Source: a virus
Strand: one strand, 5' to 3'
Length of the DNA: 45,200 nucleotides
IMG/VR virus record: IMGVR_UViG_3300035072_000065
Coordinates: 1 to 45,200 of that record
Position numbers and translations under genes: made by a program. Below, one piece after another: positions 1-7,646 of this stretch (the stretch's first letter is position 1; every line of letters begins with the position of its first letter). Below the pieces are notes generated by a model, which saw only the letters and a program-made list of their open reading frames with translations, searched no databases and was not told the origin of the DNA.

Positions 1-120
1 GTGGGCCGCTCGACGCATTACCATGCGACTTACGTGAAGCCGCGCTGGGCGCGCGCGCTGACTCGCATGGATATGATCGGGCGCCACATCTTCTACCGGC
101 TCAAGCCCGGTCAGACCTGA
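1..120 (+). CDS. Cell wall hydrolase, SleB type (3' end; host gene)
   Basis: The window opens inside an open frame that ends at the TGA at 118-120. The 39 visible residues contain STHYHATYV, RWARAL and IGRHIFYRL, which match the conserved C-terminus of SleB/hydrolase_2 cell wall hydrolases common in alphaproteobacteria (peptidoglycan cleavage, usually exported). Only the C-terminus is visible, so the signal peptide and catalytic glutamate are not seen. The gene ends 3 bp before the target-site duplication, so the prophage left it intact. Confidence 0.75.
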   Translation: MGRSTHYHATYVKPRWARALTRMDMIGRHIFYRLKPGQT

Positions 121-122
121 CG

Positions 123-127
123 CGCCG
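123..127. repeat. Target-site duplication, left copy (CGCCG)
   Basis: The five bases CGCCG directly precede the TG that starts the element and recur directly after the terminal CA at 45074-45078. A 5-bp duplication is the hallmark of Mu-family transposition. Confidence 0.85.
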
Positions 128-171
128 TGTAGCGCGCCAAATCAAATGCGAGTCCGCGACAGATCATATGA
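128..171 (+). other. Phage right end (attR) with two transposase-binding sites, R1 and R2
   Basis: R1 is CGCGCCAAATCAAATG at 133-148 (13 of 16 matches to the consensus). R2 is CGCGACAGATCATATG at 155-170, a perfect copy of L1. The two sites lie in the same orientation 22 bp apart, like the adjacent R1/R2 sites of phage Mu. The first site begins 5 bp after the terminal TGTAG. Confidence 0.85.
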
Positions 172-195
172 TGTAGCCCCCAATCTGAGCCAGAG

Positions 196-221
196 GGCCT
201 GTGAGTAGCCTTCACATGGCC
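196..221 (-). terminator. Hairpin between the cysH-like gene and the phage right end
   Basis: GGCC/GGCC and GTGA/TCAC arms can pair around a small loop with one bulge. It lies downstream of the last minus-strand gene and before the end of the element. There is no clear T-tract, so this is a weak terminator candidate. Confidence 0.3.
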
Positions 222-267
222 TTTGAAGCCGCCGCAATCGTGATCTTGGTCTGGTCCTATCAGGGGA

Positions 268-1047
268 TCAGCGATCCAACTCCGGGAACCTGCGCATCCA
301 CGCCCCGAATTCGACCGGATAGACCCGCCGCCAGTCCTCCCAGACGCCCTGCGCTCTTGTTACGCCGCCCGCGCCGGCGGCGAAGGCGATTCCTGATCGC
401 GTCACCTTGCGCCCTCGCGTCGCCAGATCGTAAAGGCGCAACCACGGCAGGCCGCGAGAGACGAGATAGGCCCATATGTCGTCGGCGCACCAATCCCCGA
501 GCGGAGCTGCGATCCTCCGTCCATCCTTCTTTTCGTAGGACAATCCGCGGGTGCGTAGGTTGAGCCGACGGCCAACCGACTCCTCCTTGCAGATGCCGAT
601 CAGCGTCCCTGCCGCCCTGGCGCGTTTCTCGACCCGCTTCGCCGCGGCGTCATACTCCTTCGCCCACCAGGCCAACGCTTGGCGCTGTTCGGCCGTTTGA
701 GCCTCCGAAAAGCCGCTGCCGGCGCGCTCGAACATCTCCCATTCTCCAGGCGTCGTCTCCTCCAAATAAATGGCCTTGGAAAATTCCTCGAGCGCCAACG
801 TCTCGTCTCTCACGCGGTCCTCGTCAGCTATTCGCTCAGCCGGGTTGGGGTAGCGCAAATTGACGATCGGCATGGTTCGGCACGCCGTCACGCATAAATG
901 CGCAAGAACAACCGAATCCTTCCCCCAGCTCGTGGAGACGCAATAGCCGCGATGCGCCGCGATCAGCTCCAGCGCCGCCGCCACGCGGCGCTGAAAAGCC
1001 GGGCGTGCGGCGTGGGCGAGATATCCCGCGCGCTCGATCGGGGTCAT
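268..1047 (-). CDS. cysH: CysH-like PP-loop (PAPS reductase-family) protein of a type IV-B CRISPR-Cas locus
   Basis: 259 residues from the ATG at 1047, chosen because it overlaps the csf3 stop as ATGA (1044-1047); an upstream in-frame ATG at 1104 has a poor ribosome site. The PP-loop motif SWGKDS lies at residues 40-45 and a second conserved patch, ICKEES followed by Arg-rich residues, lies in the C-terminal half. Adenine-nucleotide alpha hydrolases of this fold include PAPS reductase and DndC. A cysH-like gene is a recurrent accessory of type IV-B loci, but its reaction there is unknown. Tight coupling to csf3 argues for a job with the Csf complex rather than in cysteine synthesis. It is the last gene of the phage. 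Involvement in nucleic-acid sulfur chemistry would be speculation. Confidence 0.82.
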   Translation of the reverse strand: MTPIERAGYLAHAARPAFQRRVAAALELIAAHRGYCVSTSWGKDSVVLAHLCVTACRTMPIVNLRYPNPAERIADEDRVRDETLALEEFSKAIYLEETTPGEWEMFERAGSGFSEAQTAEQRQALAWWAKEYDAAAKRVEKRARAAGTLIGICKEESVGRRLNLRTRGLSYEKKDGRRIAAPLGDWCADDIWAYLVSRGLPWLRLYDLATRGRKVTRSGIAFAAGAGGVTRAQGVWEDWRRVYPVEFGAWMRRFPELDR

Positions 1048-1799
1048 GCCGCTGGTCCGATGCAGGCGCGGTGCCAGGGCGCGTGCCAATAGGGCGGCGT
1101 CCATGAGGCTAACGGCTTGACGACGCCATCGGGTTGGCGGCCCGCGTAATACTCGACCGGGGCGTTGCGCATGGCGACGATCTCCTCGACAGAGCGCGCG
1201 CCGGCCGGTGTCACGGTCCAGCGGCCGACGCGGCCATAGCCGATCGAGCCCTTTTTCCCCACATGCGTCACCGCGGCGAGCAATCGCTCGACCTCGTCCA
1301 AGGCGCCAACGCAGAGCCCGAAGAGCCGGTCGACCGCCGCCGTCTGCATCGGCACGCGATATTCTTTCCAGCGCCCCGCCGTCGTCACCGCATTCATACG
1401 GCTTCCCAAATCAGCGCGATGCCCTGGATTGCGCTTGTGCCAATACTCCGCCCCGCGCGCGGCCTCGGCGGCTGGAGTGAGGTCGGACGCGGCCCACAGC
1501 GGCAGGCCATCCTGCGACACCCAAGCCAGCTCGATCGGCAGCGGGATAACAGCCGCCGTGTCGAAACTGCTCGGAGCCGGGTGCAGGGTCATCGCCGCGC
1601 TGGACAGTATCCCGTCGAGATGCAGCGCTCCCAGGCCGACGACCGGAGTCGCCAGCTCTGCGAAGACGACGAGCGGCTCCTTCGCCGCCGTCGCCCATTC
1701 GTCGCGCTGATCCTCCCAGCTCTTGGTGCGCACGCCGCGCCGGAAGGGCGAGACGCGCGGGAGGGGCGCCAGGGCTCCCCAATCGCTCAGGCCGCGCAT
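1044..1799 (-). CDS. csf3: Csf3 (Cas5-type RAMP subunit, type IV-B CRISPR-Cas)
   Basis: 251 residues from the ATG at 1799, which overlaps the 3' end of csf2 by 13 bp. The same frame stays open further upstream, but that part is antisense-like and rich in Arg. The C-terminal half has HVGKKGSIGYGRVGRWTV (residues about 182-199), the Gly-rich loop plus G-x-G-R-V-x-x-W pattern typical of Csf3/Cas5-like RAMP proteins. In type IV effectors Csf3 caps the 5' handle end of the guide RNA and contacts Csf1 and the first Csf2. The start has little ribosome-binding sequence, so translation is probably coupled to csf2. It sits between csf2 and the cysH-like gene, as in other IV-B loci. Confidence 0.82.
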   Translation of the reverse strand: MRGLSDWGALAPLPRVSPFRRGVRTKSWEDQRDEWATAAKEPLVVFAELATPVVGLGALHLDGILSSAAMTLHPAPSSFDTAAVIPLPIELAWVSQDGLPLWAASDLTPAAEAARGAEYWHKRNPGHRADLGSRMNAVTTAGRWKEYRVPMQTAAVDRLFGLCVGALDEVERLLAAVTHVGKKGSIGYGRVGRWTVTPAGARSVEEIVAMRNAPVEYYAGRQPDGVVKPLASWTPPYWHAPWHRACIGPAA

Positions 1800-2629
1800 A
1801 GCGTCTTTGCCGTGCCAAGCGTGCCGGAGATGAGGCCCGCGCGCATCTCGTCTCTGCGCGCCTCGACATGGGCGACATAGAGATCGCCGGTGGGCGCGCC
1901 ATTGGTGAGGGTCGCCATGCGCCCGCGCCCCTGTCGGCTCTGGCCGCCAAAGAACCCGTCCCAAATCGATAGCGCATGGCCGATCGCCGATAGCGTCACA
2001 TCTGGCGTGTGATGGTCGGTTGTAAGTTCGACGAGGATCTTCGCCCCGGCCGCCAGCGTCTCGTAGCCGTAGAGCATCTGATTGCCGGCGCTTTCGGCGC
2101 CCGTCCCGCGCACGCGCGTTTCGTCGGCAAGGAGATCGTAGGCGCTGACCGCGCGCGCCTCTTCGACCAGCTCCGGCGCGACGCGCTCGATCGCCTGGGC
2201 ATATTCGCTCGCGACAATCCACGCGCAAATTTTGAGGCGCGAACGCGGGAGAATGAAACCGTCGACCGCGCCGCCAATAAGGTCAAGGCTCGGATAGAGC
2301 CGCTTGACGGCGTGCCCGAGCGTGATCTCGTCTCCAGGAGCGCGCGATCCAGCCGCCATGGCGCCCCCGGAATAGAGCAGATTGACCACGGCCTGCGGCA
2401 GGCTCCCCCGCTCGATCCCGAGCCGCGAAACGAGGTCGTCAGCGAGCGTCTCGCGGAAGACGACTCCGCGCAGGGCATTCTCGGAGATGCTCGGCACGCG
2501 GCCCGGCTTGCCGTCGACGAGCATCTGTTGGCGCATGAAGAGCCGCGTATTTGTGGAGTTGTCGACACCCGTCACTGTATCGCCGTGGGAAATCGGGGTG
2601 AGGGCCTGCAAAACGATTTTAAAGCGCAT
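1787..2629 (-). CDS. csf2: Csf2 (Cas7-type backbone subunit, type IV-B CRISPR-Cas)
   Basis: 280 residues, ATG at 2629 preceded by AAAGGA 8 nt upstream. The N-terminus MRFKIVLQALTPISHGD is the first RAMP beta strand followed by the S-H-G turn seen in Csf2/Cas7 proteins. NALRGVVFRETLADDL and a Gly-rich SRQGRGRMA segment near residue 230 fit the RNA-binding core. Cas7-type subunits polymerise along a guide RNA and form the backbone of the complex. Size is close to known Csf2. The neighbours (csf1, cas11, csf3) support the assignment. No active site for target cleavage is expected. Confidence 0.85.
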   Translation of the reverse strand: MRFKIVLQALTPISHGDTVTGVDNSTNTRLFMRQQMLVDGKPGRVPSISENALRGVVFRETLADDLVSRLGIERGSLPQAVVNLLYSGGAMAAGSRAPGDEITLGHAVKRLYPSLDLIGGAVDGFILPRSRLKICAWIVASEYAQAIERVAPELVEEARAVSAYDLLADETRVRGTGAESAGNQMLYGYETLAAGAKILVELTTDHHTPDVTLSAIGHALSIWDGFFGGQSRQGRGRMATLTNGAPTGDLYVAHVEARRDEMRAGLISGTLGTAKTLCAA

Positions 2630-2640
2630 TTGAGCGTCCT

Positions 2641-3090
2641 TTAAATTGGCATGTCATCATTCAGGGATGGGTCGGCCGCGGCCTCATTCGCCAGTTCTTC
2701 CTCCGGCTCCTGCCACGCGCGGCGCGTCGCCTTGTCGGCGTCGTGGAGCATGCGAGCGAGCGAGACGATGCTCGCTGTTTCCGTCGCGAGACGCATCAGC
2801 ACGGCGCGGCCGTCCGGCGCCGAAAGCGCCGCGACGATCGCCTGATCCGCTTTCTTCGGCGGCACAGGCCAGCTCATCCGCCGCAGGAGGATCGCCCAGA
2901 ACCGTGTGAGATTGTTGGCCTGGACCGCAGAGATTTCGACGCGTCCCGCCAGGACGGCGTAGCGCGCGACGCCGGAAAACAGCCCGGTCCCATCGCGCGA
3001 GTTAAAGCAGTCGAGGGCAATCTTCACGATCTGAATAGCCGCGCGCTGCGGCGGCTCAAGGGTTTCGACGAGTTGGGCTGCGCTTGGCAT
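2641..3090 (-). CDS. cas11: Cas11-type small subunit, type IV-B CRISPR-Cas
   Basis: 149 residues, predicted almost entirely helical, with an acidic C-terminal tail. ATG at 3090 has AAGGAG about 10 nt upstream and lies within the 3' end of csf1 (35-bp overlap). Small alpha-helical subunits at this position in type IV loci are Cas11 proteins, which line the belly of the effector and contact the displaced strand or help assembly. Sequence conservation in this family is low, so the call depends mainly on size, helical content and position between csf1 and csf2. Confidence 0.72.
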   Translation of the reverse strand: MPSAAQLVETLEPPQRAAIQIVKIALDCFNSRDGTGLFSGVARYAVLAGRVEISAVQANNLTRFWAILLRRMSWPVPPKKADQAIVAALSAPDGRAVLMRLATETASIVSLARMLHDADKATRRAWQEPEEELANEAAADPSLNDDMPI

Positions 3091-3796
3091 CCTGCTTCTG
3101 CTCCTTGGTGACGCCAGCCATGATGAGAGCTGGCAAAAATTCCGGACGGCCGCGCAAGGGTGCGAGGCTTTGCTCTAGCACGAGCGCCTGCGCCGGATCG
3201 CTCGACGCGCGGGCATGATCGGCAAAAAGTCCCGAGCGCACGCTCGCCTTGGACCATCCGCGCCGTAGCGCCGGCAAAATCGCGTCGATCGCCGCGAGAC
3301 AGTCGGCGAGGCCGAAATCGACCCATTGCGAGAAGTCGTAGTCTGTCGCGTGGACATAGAGCCCGAAACGATCAATCGTCGCGACGCGGCATCGCGGCCA
3401 TAGGCGCGGCTTGACGTCCGTCGTCAGCACGCCGGTGACGCGCGCGTCTTTGGGCAGAGCCGCGAGATCGCGGATGATCTCGATCCATGGCCGTTTATCG
3501 GTCACGACGCTCTCGAGCGAGATGACCGCATATTCCAGCTTGTTCGACGTCGCGACGAAATTTCCGGGCCTTCCCTTTCCTGCGGAGAAGAGCCATGCGC
3601 AGGCGTCGCAGACGCCTGTCGATCCGAAGCGGAACACATTCGCATGATCCGCCATCGTCGGCGTCTCGATCTCCGACAGGACGACCCCGCCATCAGACTC
3701 ATGGGAGCAGACAGCACAGACGAAATGTGACGCTATGCGAGGATACGCATGCGCGGGACGGCTGGCTGCCTTCCAAATGATTTGAGATGCGCTCAT
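3056..3796 (-). CDS. csf1: Csf1 (zinc-finger Cas8-like subunit, type IV-B CRISPR-Cas)
   Basis: 246 residues from the ATG at 3796, chosen for the GGGCAGGA ribosome site just upstream; the frame remains open further upstream into low-quality sequence. It has a four-cysteine zinc finger, C27-AV-C30 and C63-DA-C66, the diagnostic feature of Csf1, the type IV signature protein that takes the place of the large subunit. It opens the cassette 74 bp downstream of tail gene D. Csf1 in family members recognises the RNA 5' end together with Csf3. No nuclease or helicase motif is visible. The divergent rest of the protein is normal for this family. Confidence 0.8.
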   Translation of the reverse strand: MSASQIIWKAASRPAHAYPRIASHFVCAVCSHESDGGVVLSEIETPTMADHANVFRFGSTGVCDACAWLFSAGKGRPGNFVATSNKLEYAVISLESVVTDKRPWIEIIRDLAALPKDARVTGVLTTDVKPRLWPRCRVATIDRFGLYVHATDYDFSQWVDFGLADCLAAIDAILPALRRGWSKASVRSGLFADHARASSDPAQALVLEQSLAPLRGRPEFLPALIMAGVTKEQKQDAKRSPTRRNP

Positions 3797-3850
3797 ATTT
3801 CCTGCCCTTATGGTCGGCGCGCGGGCCGATCCGCCAAGACTGACCCGCGT

Positions 3851-3864
3851 CCGGGGCAACCCGG
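3851..3864 (-). terminator. GC-rich hairpin between tail gene D and csf1
   Basis: CCGGG-GCAA-CCCGG on the plus strand (CCGGG-TTGC-CCCGG in the minus-strand transcript) forms a 5-bp stem, and flanking G/C runs allow a longer one. It lies directly after the stop of gene D and before csf1. There is no T-run, so it may be a weak terminator, attenuator or RNA-stability element that separates tail genes from the Cas cassette. Confidence 0.35.
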
Positions 3865-3869
3865 CCCCG

Positions 3870-4877
3870 CTACCCTGCCTGCTGCTGCTCCTCCTTCGGC
3901 TCGCAATCCATCCGCACCACCAGCCCATCGGCCGAGAAGCCGAAGAGCCGGCGCTTCACCGTCCATTCCCCGTCGTCGTCGTCGCCGAAGCCCTTCGTGG
4001 TCGCGACGCCGCCGGGCGCCAGCCCGACCTGGCCGGGGGCGCGGGTGCAGTTGAACCTCTTGGTCTCGCGGTCGAACTTCTTCTTGCGCGAGAGCGCGAT
4101 CCACTTCGCCTCGACCTGAGTCCCGTAGATTTGCGGGGCGACATAGTCGGGAACGCCGTCGCTCTGGACGCCGCCCTGGCTCTCCTCGGTCGAGCGCTTG
4201 GCCTTTGAGCGGTCGTAATGCACCGCCTTGCCCTTGCCGCGCTCGTTGCGCGCACCCTGGCTGAAGGAGAAGCCCTCGCAATCGTTAGGCGTGATGGTCT
4301 CGCTGCCGGCGTCCTGGCCGGACGCCGTCTTGCCCGCGCCCTTCTTCACGAAGACAAGCTTCTTGTTCTGGAATTTCGACAGCGCGTTGAACTGCCGGGC
4401 GAGGCGGGTCACGAGATGCATGTCGGACTCGCCGGTCTGGGCGATGATTTTTTCGATCTCGATCGACCCCAGCTCCTCGTCGACCGCCAGCTCGAGCTGA
4501 TTGTCCTTGGCGACGTCCTCCAGCACGTCCTTGAGCTTCTTGCCCTTGGTCCAGCTGCGGGTCTTCTGTTCCTTGAGCGTCTTCTTCAGATCGGCCGAGT
4601 GGCCGGTGATCTGGAACTCGGCGCGCGGCCCGTTCTTGACGATCTCGGTGATGACGAACTGGCCGACCTTGACGGCGCCCGTCTCCTTCCAGCCGAGCCG
4701 CACCATCACCGTCTCGTCGGTCTTTGGCTTCCTCAGCCGCCCGTCATAGTTCGAGACCGCGATATGCAGCTCGTCGGCGTGCTCGCCGTCATATTCGACG
4801 ATCTGGCCGGACAGCGTGCGCTTCTGGAAACCCGAGAGCGGCGTCCCGCCGAGCGAGATTTCGACGAAGGGCGTCAT
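3870..4877 (-). CDS. D: Late control protein D, baseplate hub (P2 gpD family)
   Basis: 335 residues. The N-terminus (VEISLGGTPL) and the GESDMHLVTRLARQFN segment near residue 150 are typical of phage late control D / VgrG-like hub proteins, which form the threefold adaptor between tail tube and spike. It closes the P2-type tail operon (U-X-D order) and starts ATGA-coupled to gene X. An acidic DDDD run near residue 300 and a Gln-rich C-terminus are local oddities. Confidence 0.85.
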   Translation of the reverse strand: MTPFVEISLGGTPLSGFQKRTLSGQIVEYDGEHADELHIAVSNYDGRLRKPKTDETVMVRLGWKETGAVKVGQFVITEIVKNGPRAEFQITGHSADLKKTLKEQKTRSWTKGKKLKDVLEDVAKDNQLELAVDEELGSIEIEKIIAQTGESDMHLVTRLARQFNALSKFQNKKLVFVKKGAGKTASGQDAGSETITPNDCEGFSFSQGARNERGKGKAVHYDRSKAKRSTEESQGGVQSDGVPDYVAPQIYGTQVEAKWIALSRKKKFDRETKRFNCTRAPGQVGLAPGGVATTKGFGDDDDGEWTVKRRLFGFSADGLVVRMDCEPKEEQQQAG

Positions 4878-5092
4878 GACCAGAGATCAATCGTGGCGAT
4901 CTCGCGCGGCGCGGGCGCCGGCAGATCGGGAAGAACAATCGTGACGTTCTCGGGCAGGATCGGATCGCGCTCGCAGAGGCCCGGATTGGCTGCGAGGATC
5001 ACCTCGGTCGTCCCGCCATGCTCGGAGCCGTAGTAGCGATAGGCGATGGCGTCGAGCATGTCGCCCTGCTTGGTGACGTAGGTCCGGCTCAT
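4874..5092 (-). CDS. X: Tail protein X (LysM-like)
   Basis: 72 residues. The TKQGDMLDAIAYRYYG start is the gpX/LysM-type signature: a small baseplate-associated protein that may bind peptidoglycan during penetration. ATGA overlaps at both ends place it in a translationally coupled chain between a small protein and gene D. Confidence 0.85.
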   Translation of the reverse strand: MSRTYVTKQGDMLDAIAYRYYGSEHGGTTEVILAANPGLCERDPILPENVTIVLPDLPAPAPREIATIDLWS

Positions 5093-5349
5093 CCCTCATC
5101 CTCCGCTTCGCGGCGGCGATAGTCTGCGACCTCCTCCGCCGTCATCAGGCGCCAATCGTCGGCGGTTCCTGAGCCAATCAGGTTGGAGATGACCCCGTCC
5201 ACGTCGACCTTCTGGGGGTCGATCTGGGCGATCGAGCGCAAGCCGGCGATGCCGACCTTGGCCTCCAAGCCAGTCGAGGGCGACGTGAAATAGGCGTTGA
5301 GCGTGACGTCGAAACCAGCCGGCAAATCGATCACGGCCACAGACTCCAA
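5089..5349 (-). CDS. Small phage tail-operon protein, unknown function
   Basis: 86 residues, overlapping the end of gene U by 19 bp and coupled by ATGA to gene X. It has a short hydrophobic N-terminus and an acidic/Arg-rich C-terminus. I do not recognise a family. Its place between U and X implies a structural or assembly role in the tail tip. Confidence 0.6.
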   Translation of the reverse strand: MESVAVIDLPAGFDVTLNAYFTSPSTGLEAKVGIAGLRSIAQIDPQKVDVDGVISNLIGSGTADDWRLMTAEEVADYRRREAEDEG

Positions 5350-5747
5350 ATCTGCCCTTCGCCATCGTCATGGGCGAAGAACTCCAGCTCATAGACCTGC
5401 TTTTGCGGGGCGCCCGAGGGCAGATGGTCGGTCGCGCCGCGCTCGGCGCGCTCCAGCCGATAGGGCCCGACGATGGTCCCGTCGGCGGCGGCGAGGATCG
5501 AGACCTGTCCCGAGCGGCAGGCCTGGAACAGCGCCTGGATGGTCGCCGATGAGCCGATGCCCGCGATCGGATAGATCGTGCCCGTGAGCAGCACGCCCTC
5601 GTCGTCGGGGCCGAGATATTGCCCGGCCGGCCGGCGGCCGATAATCGGATGGCGCTCCCAACGCGCCGCGACGCGCTCGCGCAGCCGCTCGAAGGCGGTT
5701 TGTCCGACCTCGAAGCGGAAGGAGCCCCAGCCCATGAGCACGTCCAT
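5331..5747 (-). CDS. U: Tail terminator-type protein U (P2 gpU family)
   Basis: 138 residues. MGWGSFRFEV near the N-terminus and the late YELEFFAHDDGEG segment fit the P2 gpU family, which caps or completes the tail. It follows the tape measure gene with a 2-bp gap, the standard P2 order. Confidence 0.85.
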   Translation of the reverse strand: MDVLMGWGSFRFEVGQTAFERLRERVAARWERHPIIGRRPAGQYLGPDDEGVLLTGTIYPIAGIGSSATIQALFQACRSGQVSILAAADGTIVGPYRLERAERGATDHLPSGAPQKQVYELEFFAHDDGEGQIWSLWP

Positions 5748-5749
5748 GA

Positions 5750-7645
5750 TCAGTGCGCCTCCGGCCCGTCATGGAGCGCGTGCGACCCCGCCGCCACGCC
5801 GCGCCGCACGGCCGCGCCGGTCGCCGCGGCCTTGGCGCCAAGGCCGGAGAGCGCGCCGGACAATTCACGCGCCAGGCTGAGCGCCTGCGCCAATTGTGAG
5901 GTGTCGACCTGCGGGCGCGCCGTGACGTTGAGCCCGGCGAGGATCTGCTGGCCGATGGCCTGCGCCTCGCTGCCCGCGCCCTGCAGTCCGCTCGTGTCCA
6001 CTTTCGGCTGCGCGGTCACGCCGAGCGCCTGCATGATGGTTTGGCCCGCGCGTTGGGCGGCTGTCTCCGCGCCCTGTATCTGCGAGAGATCGACATGCGG
6101 CGCTGCGTTCTGGCCGTTGAGCCCCGCGAAGGTCGGGAGCGCCGGGCCGGAGGGAATTGTCTTCGGCGCCTCAGCGACGCCGCCGGAGTAGGACGTCCCG
6201 CGTTTTCCCCGCGAGATCGCCGTTTGCACGAAGCCATAGGTCGGGATCAGAGCCGCGGGAGCCTCCCGCTTGACGCCATCAAGGCTGAGCCGCCTTTCGT
6301 AGTTTTCGCGCGCCTCGCCCTGTCCGCGGGCGGCGCGGGCCCTGTCGAGCCGCGCCTTTGCCTCGGCGTCCGTCGGGGAATAGATGATCGGCTTGTCGGG
6401 ACCGTCCTTGAAGCGGTGATAGGCGTCGAGCAGCTCCTCGAGCTGCTTGTTGATCGGCGGCAACGCCCAGCGCATCAGCTCGTCGCCGATCTCCGAGACC
6501 ATCGCCTTGGTGCGTTCGAGATGATTGGCCGTCGTGTCGAGGTCGATGGCGAGGTTCTTGTCGAGCGACCCTTTCCACTTGCCGCTGTGGAGCATCTCCA
6601 GCTGCTTGCGGATTTCGGGCAACGCCTGGCCCGCGCGGGTCGCCTCGTCCCACCATTGCTGGCCAAAAAGCTGGACGCCGATTTGCGCCTTGTCGGGGCT
6701 TTTTTCGAGTCGGTCGAGAATATCCAGGACCGTCTTCGTGGCGTCGGCCTTCATGCCGCTCGCCACGCGGTCGAGCGAAAGCCCCAGCGCCTCGAAGCCT
6801 TCGGCCGCCTGTTTTGCGCCGCGGCCGCCCATGCCCGCCGTCGCCAATTTCGAAGCGAAGGCGTTCCAGAAGCGGGCCGCGGTCGACTCCTCCATGCCGG
6901 TCGATTTCAGCGCGGTGAGCGCGGCGAGCGACGTCTCCAACGGAACGCCCGCGGCTTTCGCCGCCGCGCCGGATCGCTGGAACATCTCCACGATGTCCCG
7001 CTCTTTCGCGGCCGAACTATCGCCGGCTGCGTTGACCTGGTCCGCGAAATCCTTGAGCTGCGGAATGGTCCACTGCGTCTGGGCCTTGATCTGCGCGAGC
7101 CGATCGGCCGCGTCTTCGGCCGACATATCCCAGGCGGAGGCCGCCTTGGCGGCGAGCATCATGAAGCCGCCGAGGTCTTTGTATTCGATCCCGGCCTGAC
7201 CGGCCGTCGCGGCAAGCCCCGCGACATGCTCGCGAGAGATGCCGATCTCGCGCGAGGTGCGGTTGATCAGGTTTTCAACGTCGCGCCATTCCGCGCCGGG
7301 ATCGAGATCGACCTTCTTTTTGACGTCGGCCATCGCCTTTTCGAAAGAGACGGCTTGCTTCAGCCCGTAGCCCGCGAAGCCGGCTCCCGCCGTCGCCGCC
7401 GCGCCCACCGCCTGGGCGGCGACGCCCGCGAGCGCCAGGCGATAGTCATTGGCCTCCTTCGTCGCCTCCGCCGCGCCCTTGCGCGCCGCCATCCAATCGC
7501 TCGCGCGCACCTTGCCGCCCGCCGCCTGCGCGGCGTTCACACGATCGGCTGCGCCCTTGAGGCGGTTGAGTTCGCCTTCGACGCCGCGCAGCGGTCCTGT
7601 CGCCCGGTCCACCAGGCGCAGGATCATCTCGACGGACATGCTCAT
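5750..7645 (-). CDS. Tail tape measure protein
   Basis: 631 residues. A helical N-terminal region (RATGPLRGVEGELNRLKGA) precedes a TP901-type tape measure core (EKAMADVKKKVDLD, SREIGISREHVAGLAA). An Ala/Gly-rich hydrophobic stretch lies near residues 75-105. The protein sets tail length and is ejected with DNA. At about 0.15 nm per residue, the length suggests a tail of roughly 95 nm (inference). It follows the E/E' chaperone gene, as in P2 and lambda. Confidence 0.88.
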   Translation of the reverse strand: MSMSVEMILRLVDRATGPLRGVEGELNRLKGAADRVNAAQAAGGKVRASDWMAARKGAAEATKEANDYRLALAGVAAQAVGAAATAGAGFAGYGLKQAVSFEKAMADVKKKVDLDPGAEWRDVENLINRTSREIGISREHVAGLAATAGQAGIEYKDLGGFMMLAAKAASAWDMSAEDAADRLAQIKAQTQWTIPQLKDFADQVNAAGDSSAAKERDIVEMFQRSGAAAKAAGVPLETSLAALTALKSTGMEESTAARFWNAFASKLATAGMGGRGAKQAAEGFEALGLSLDRVASGMKADATKTVLDILDRLEKSPDKAQIGVQLFGQQWWDEATRAGQALPEIRKQLEMLHSGKWKGSLDKNLAIDLDTTANHLERTKAMVSEIGDELMRWALPPINKQLEELLDAYHRFKDGPDKPIIYSPTDAEAKARLDRARAARGQGEARENYERRLSLDGVKREAPAALIPTYGFVQTAISRGKRGTSYSGGVAEAPKTIPSGPALPTFAGLNGQNAAPHVDLSQIQGAETAAQRAGQTIMQALGVTAQPKVDTSGLQGAGSEAQAIGQQILAGLNVTARPQVDTSQLAQALSLARELSGALSGLGAKAAATGAAVRRGVAAGSHALHDGPEAH

Positions 7646-7646
7646 C

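Noticed and set aside
268-1047. Host-type assimilatory PAPS reductase for cysteine synthesis
   Set aside because: It is coupled to csf3 at the phage end, and cysH-like genes are standard companions of type IV-B loci.
1044-2228. Start of csf3 at 2228
   Set aside because: The added residues are an antisense-like Arg/Ala-rich shadow of csf2; the ATG at 1799 gives a normal Csf3 length.
3797-3869. Fourth CTGACA late box before csf1
   Set aside because: Only the right half-site is loosely similar (about 6 of 11 informative positions).
128-4000. CRISPR array next to the csf genes
   Set aside because: No regularly spaced direct repeats are seen on either strand around the cassette or elsewhere in the window.
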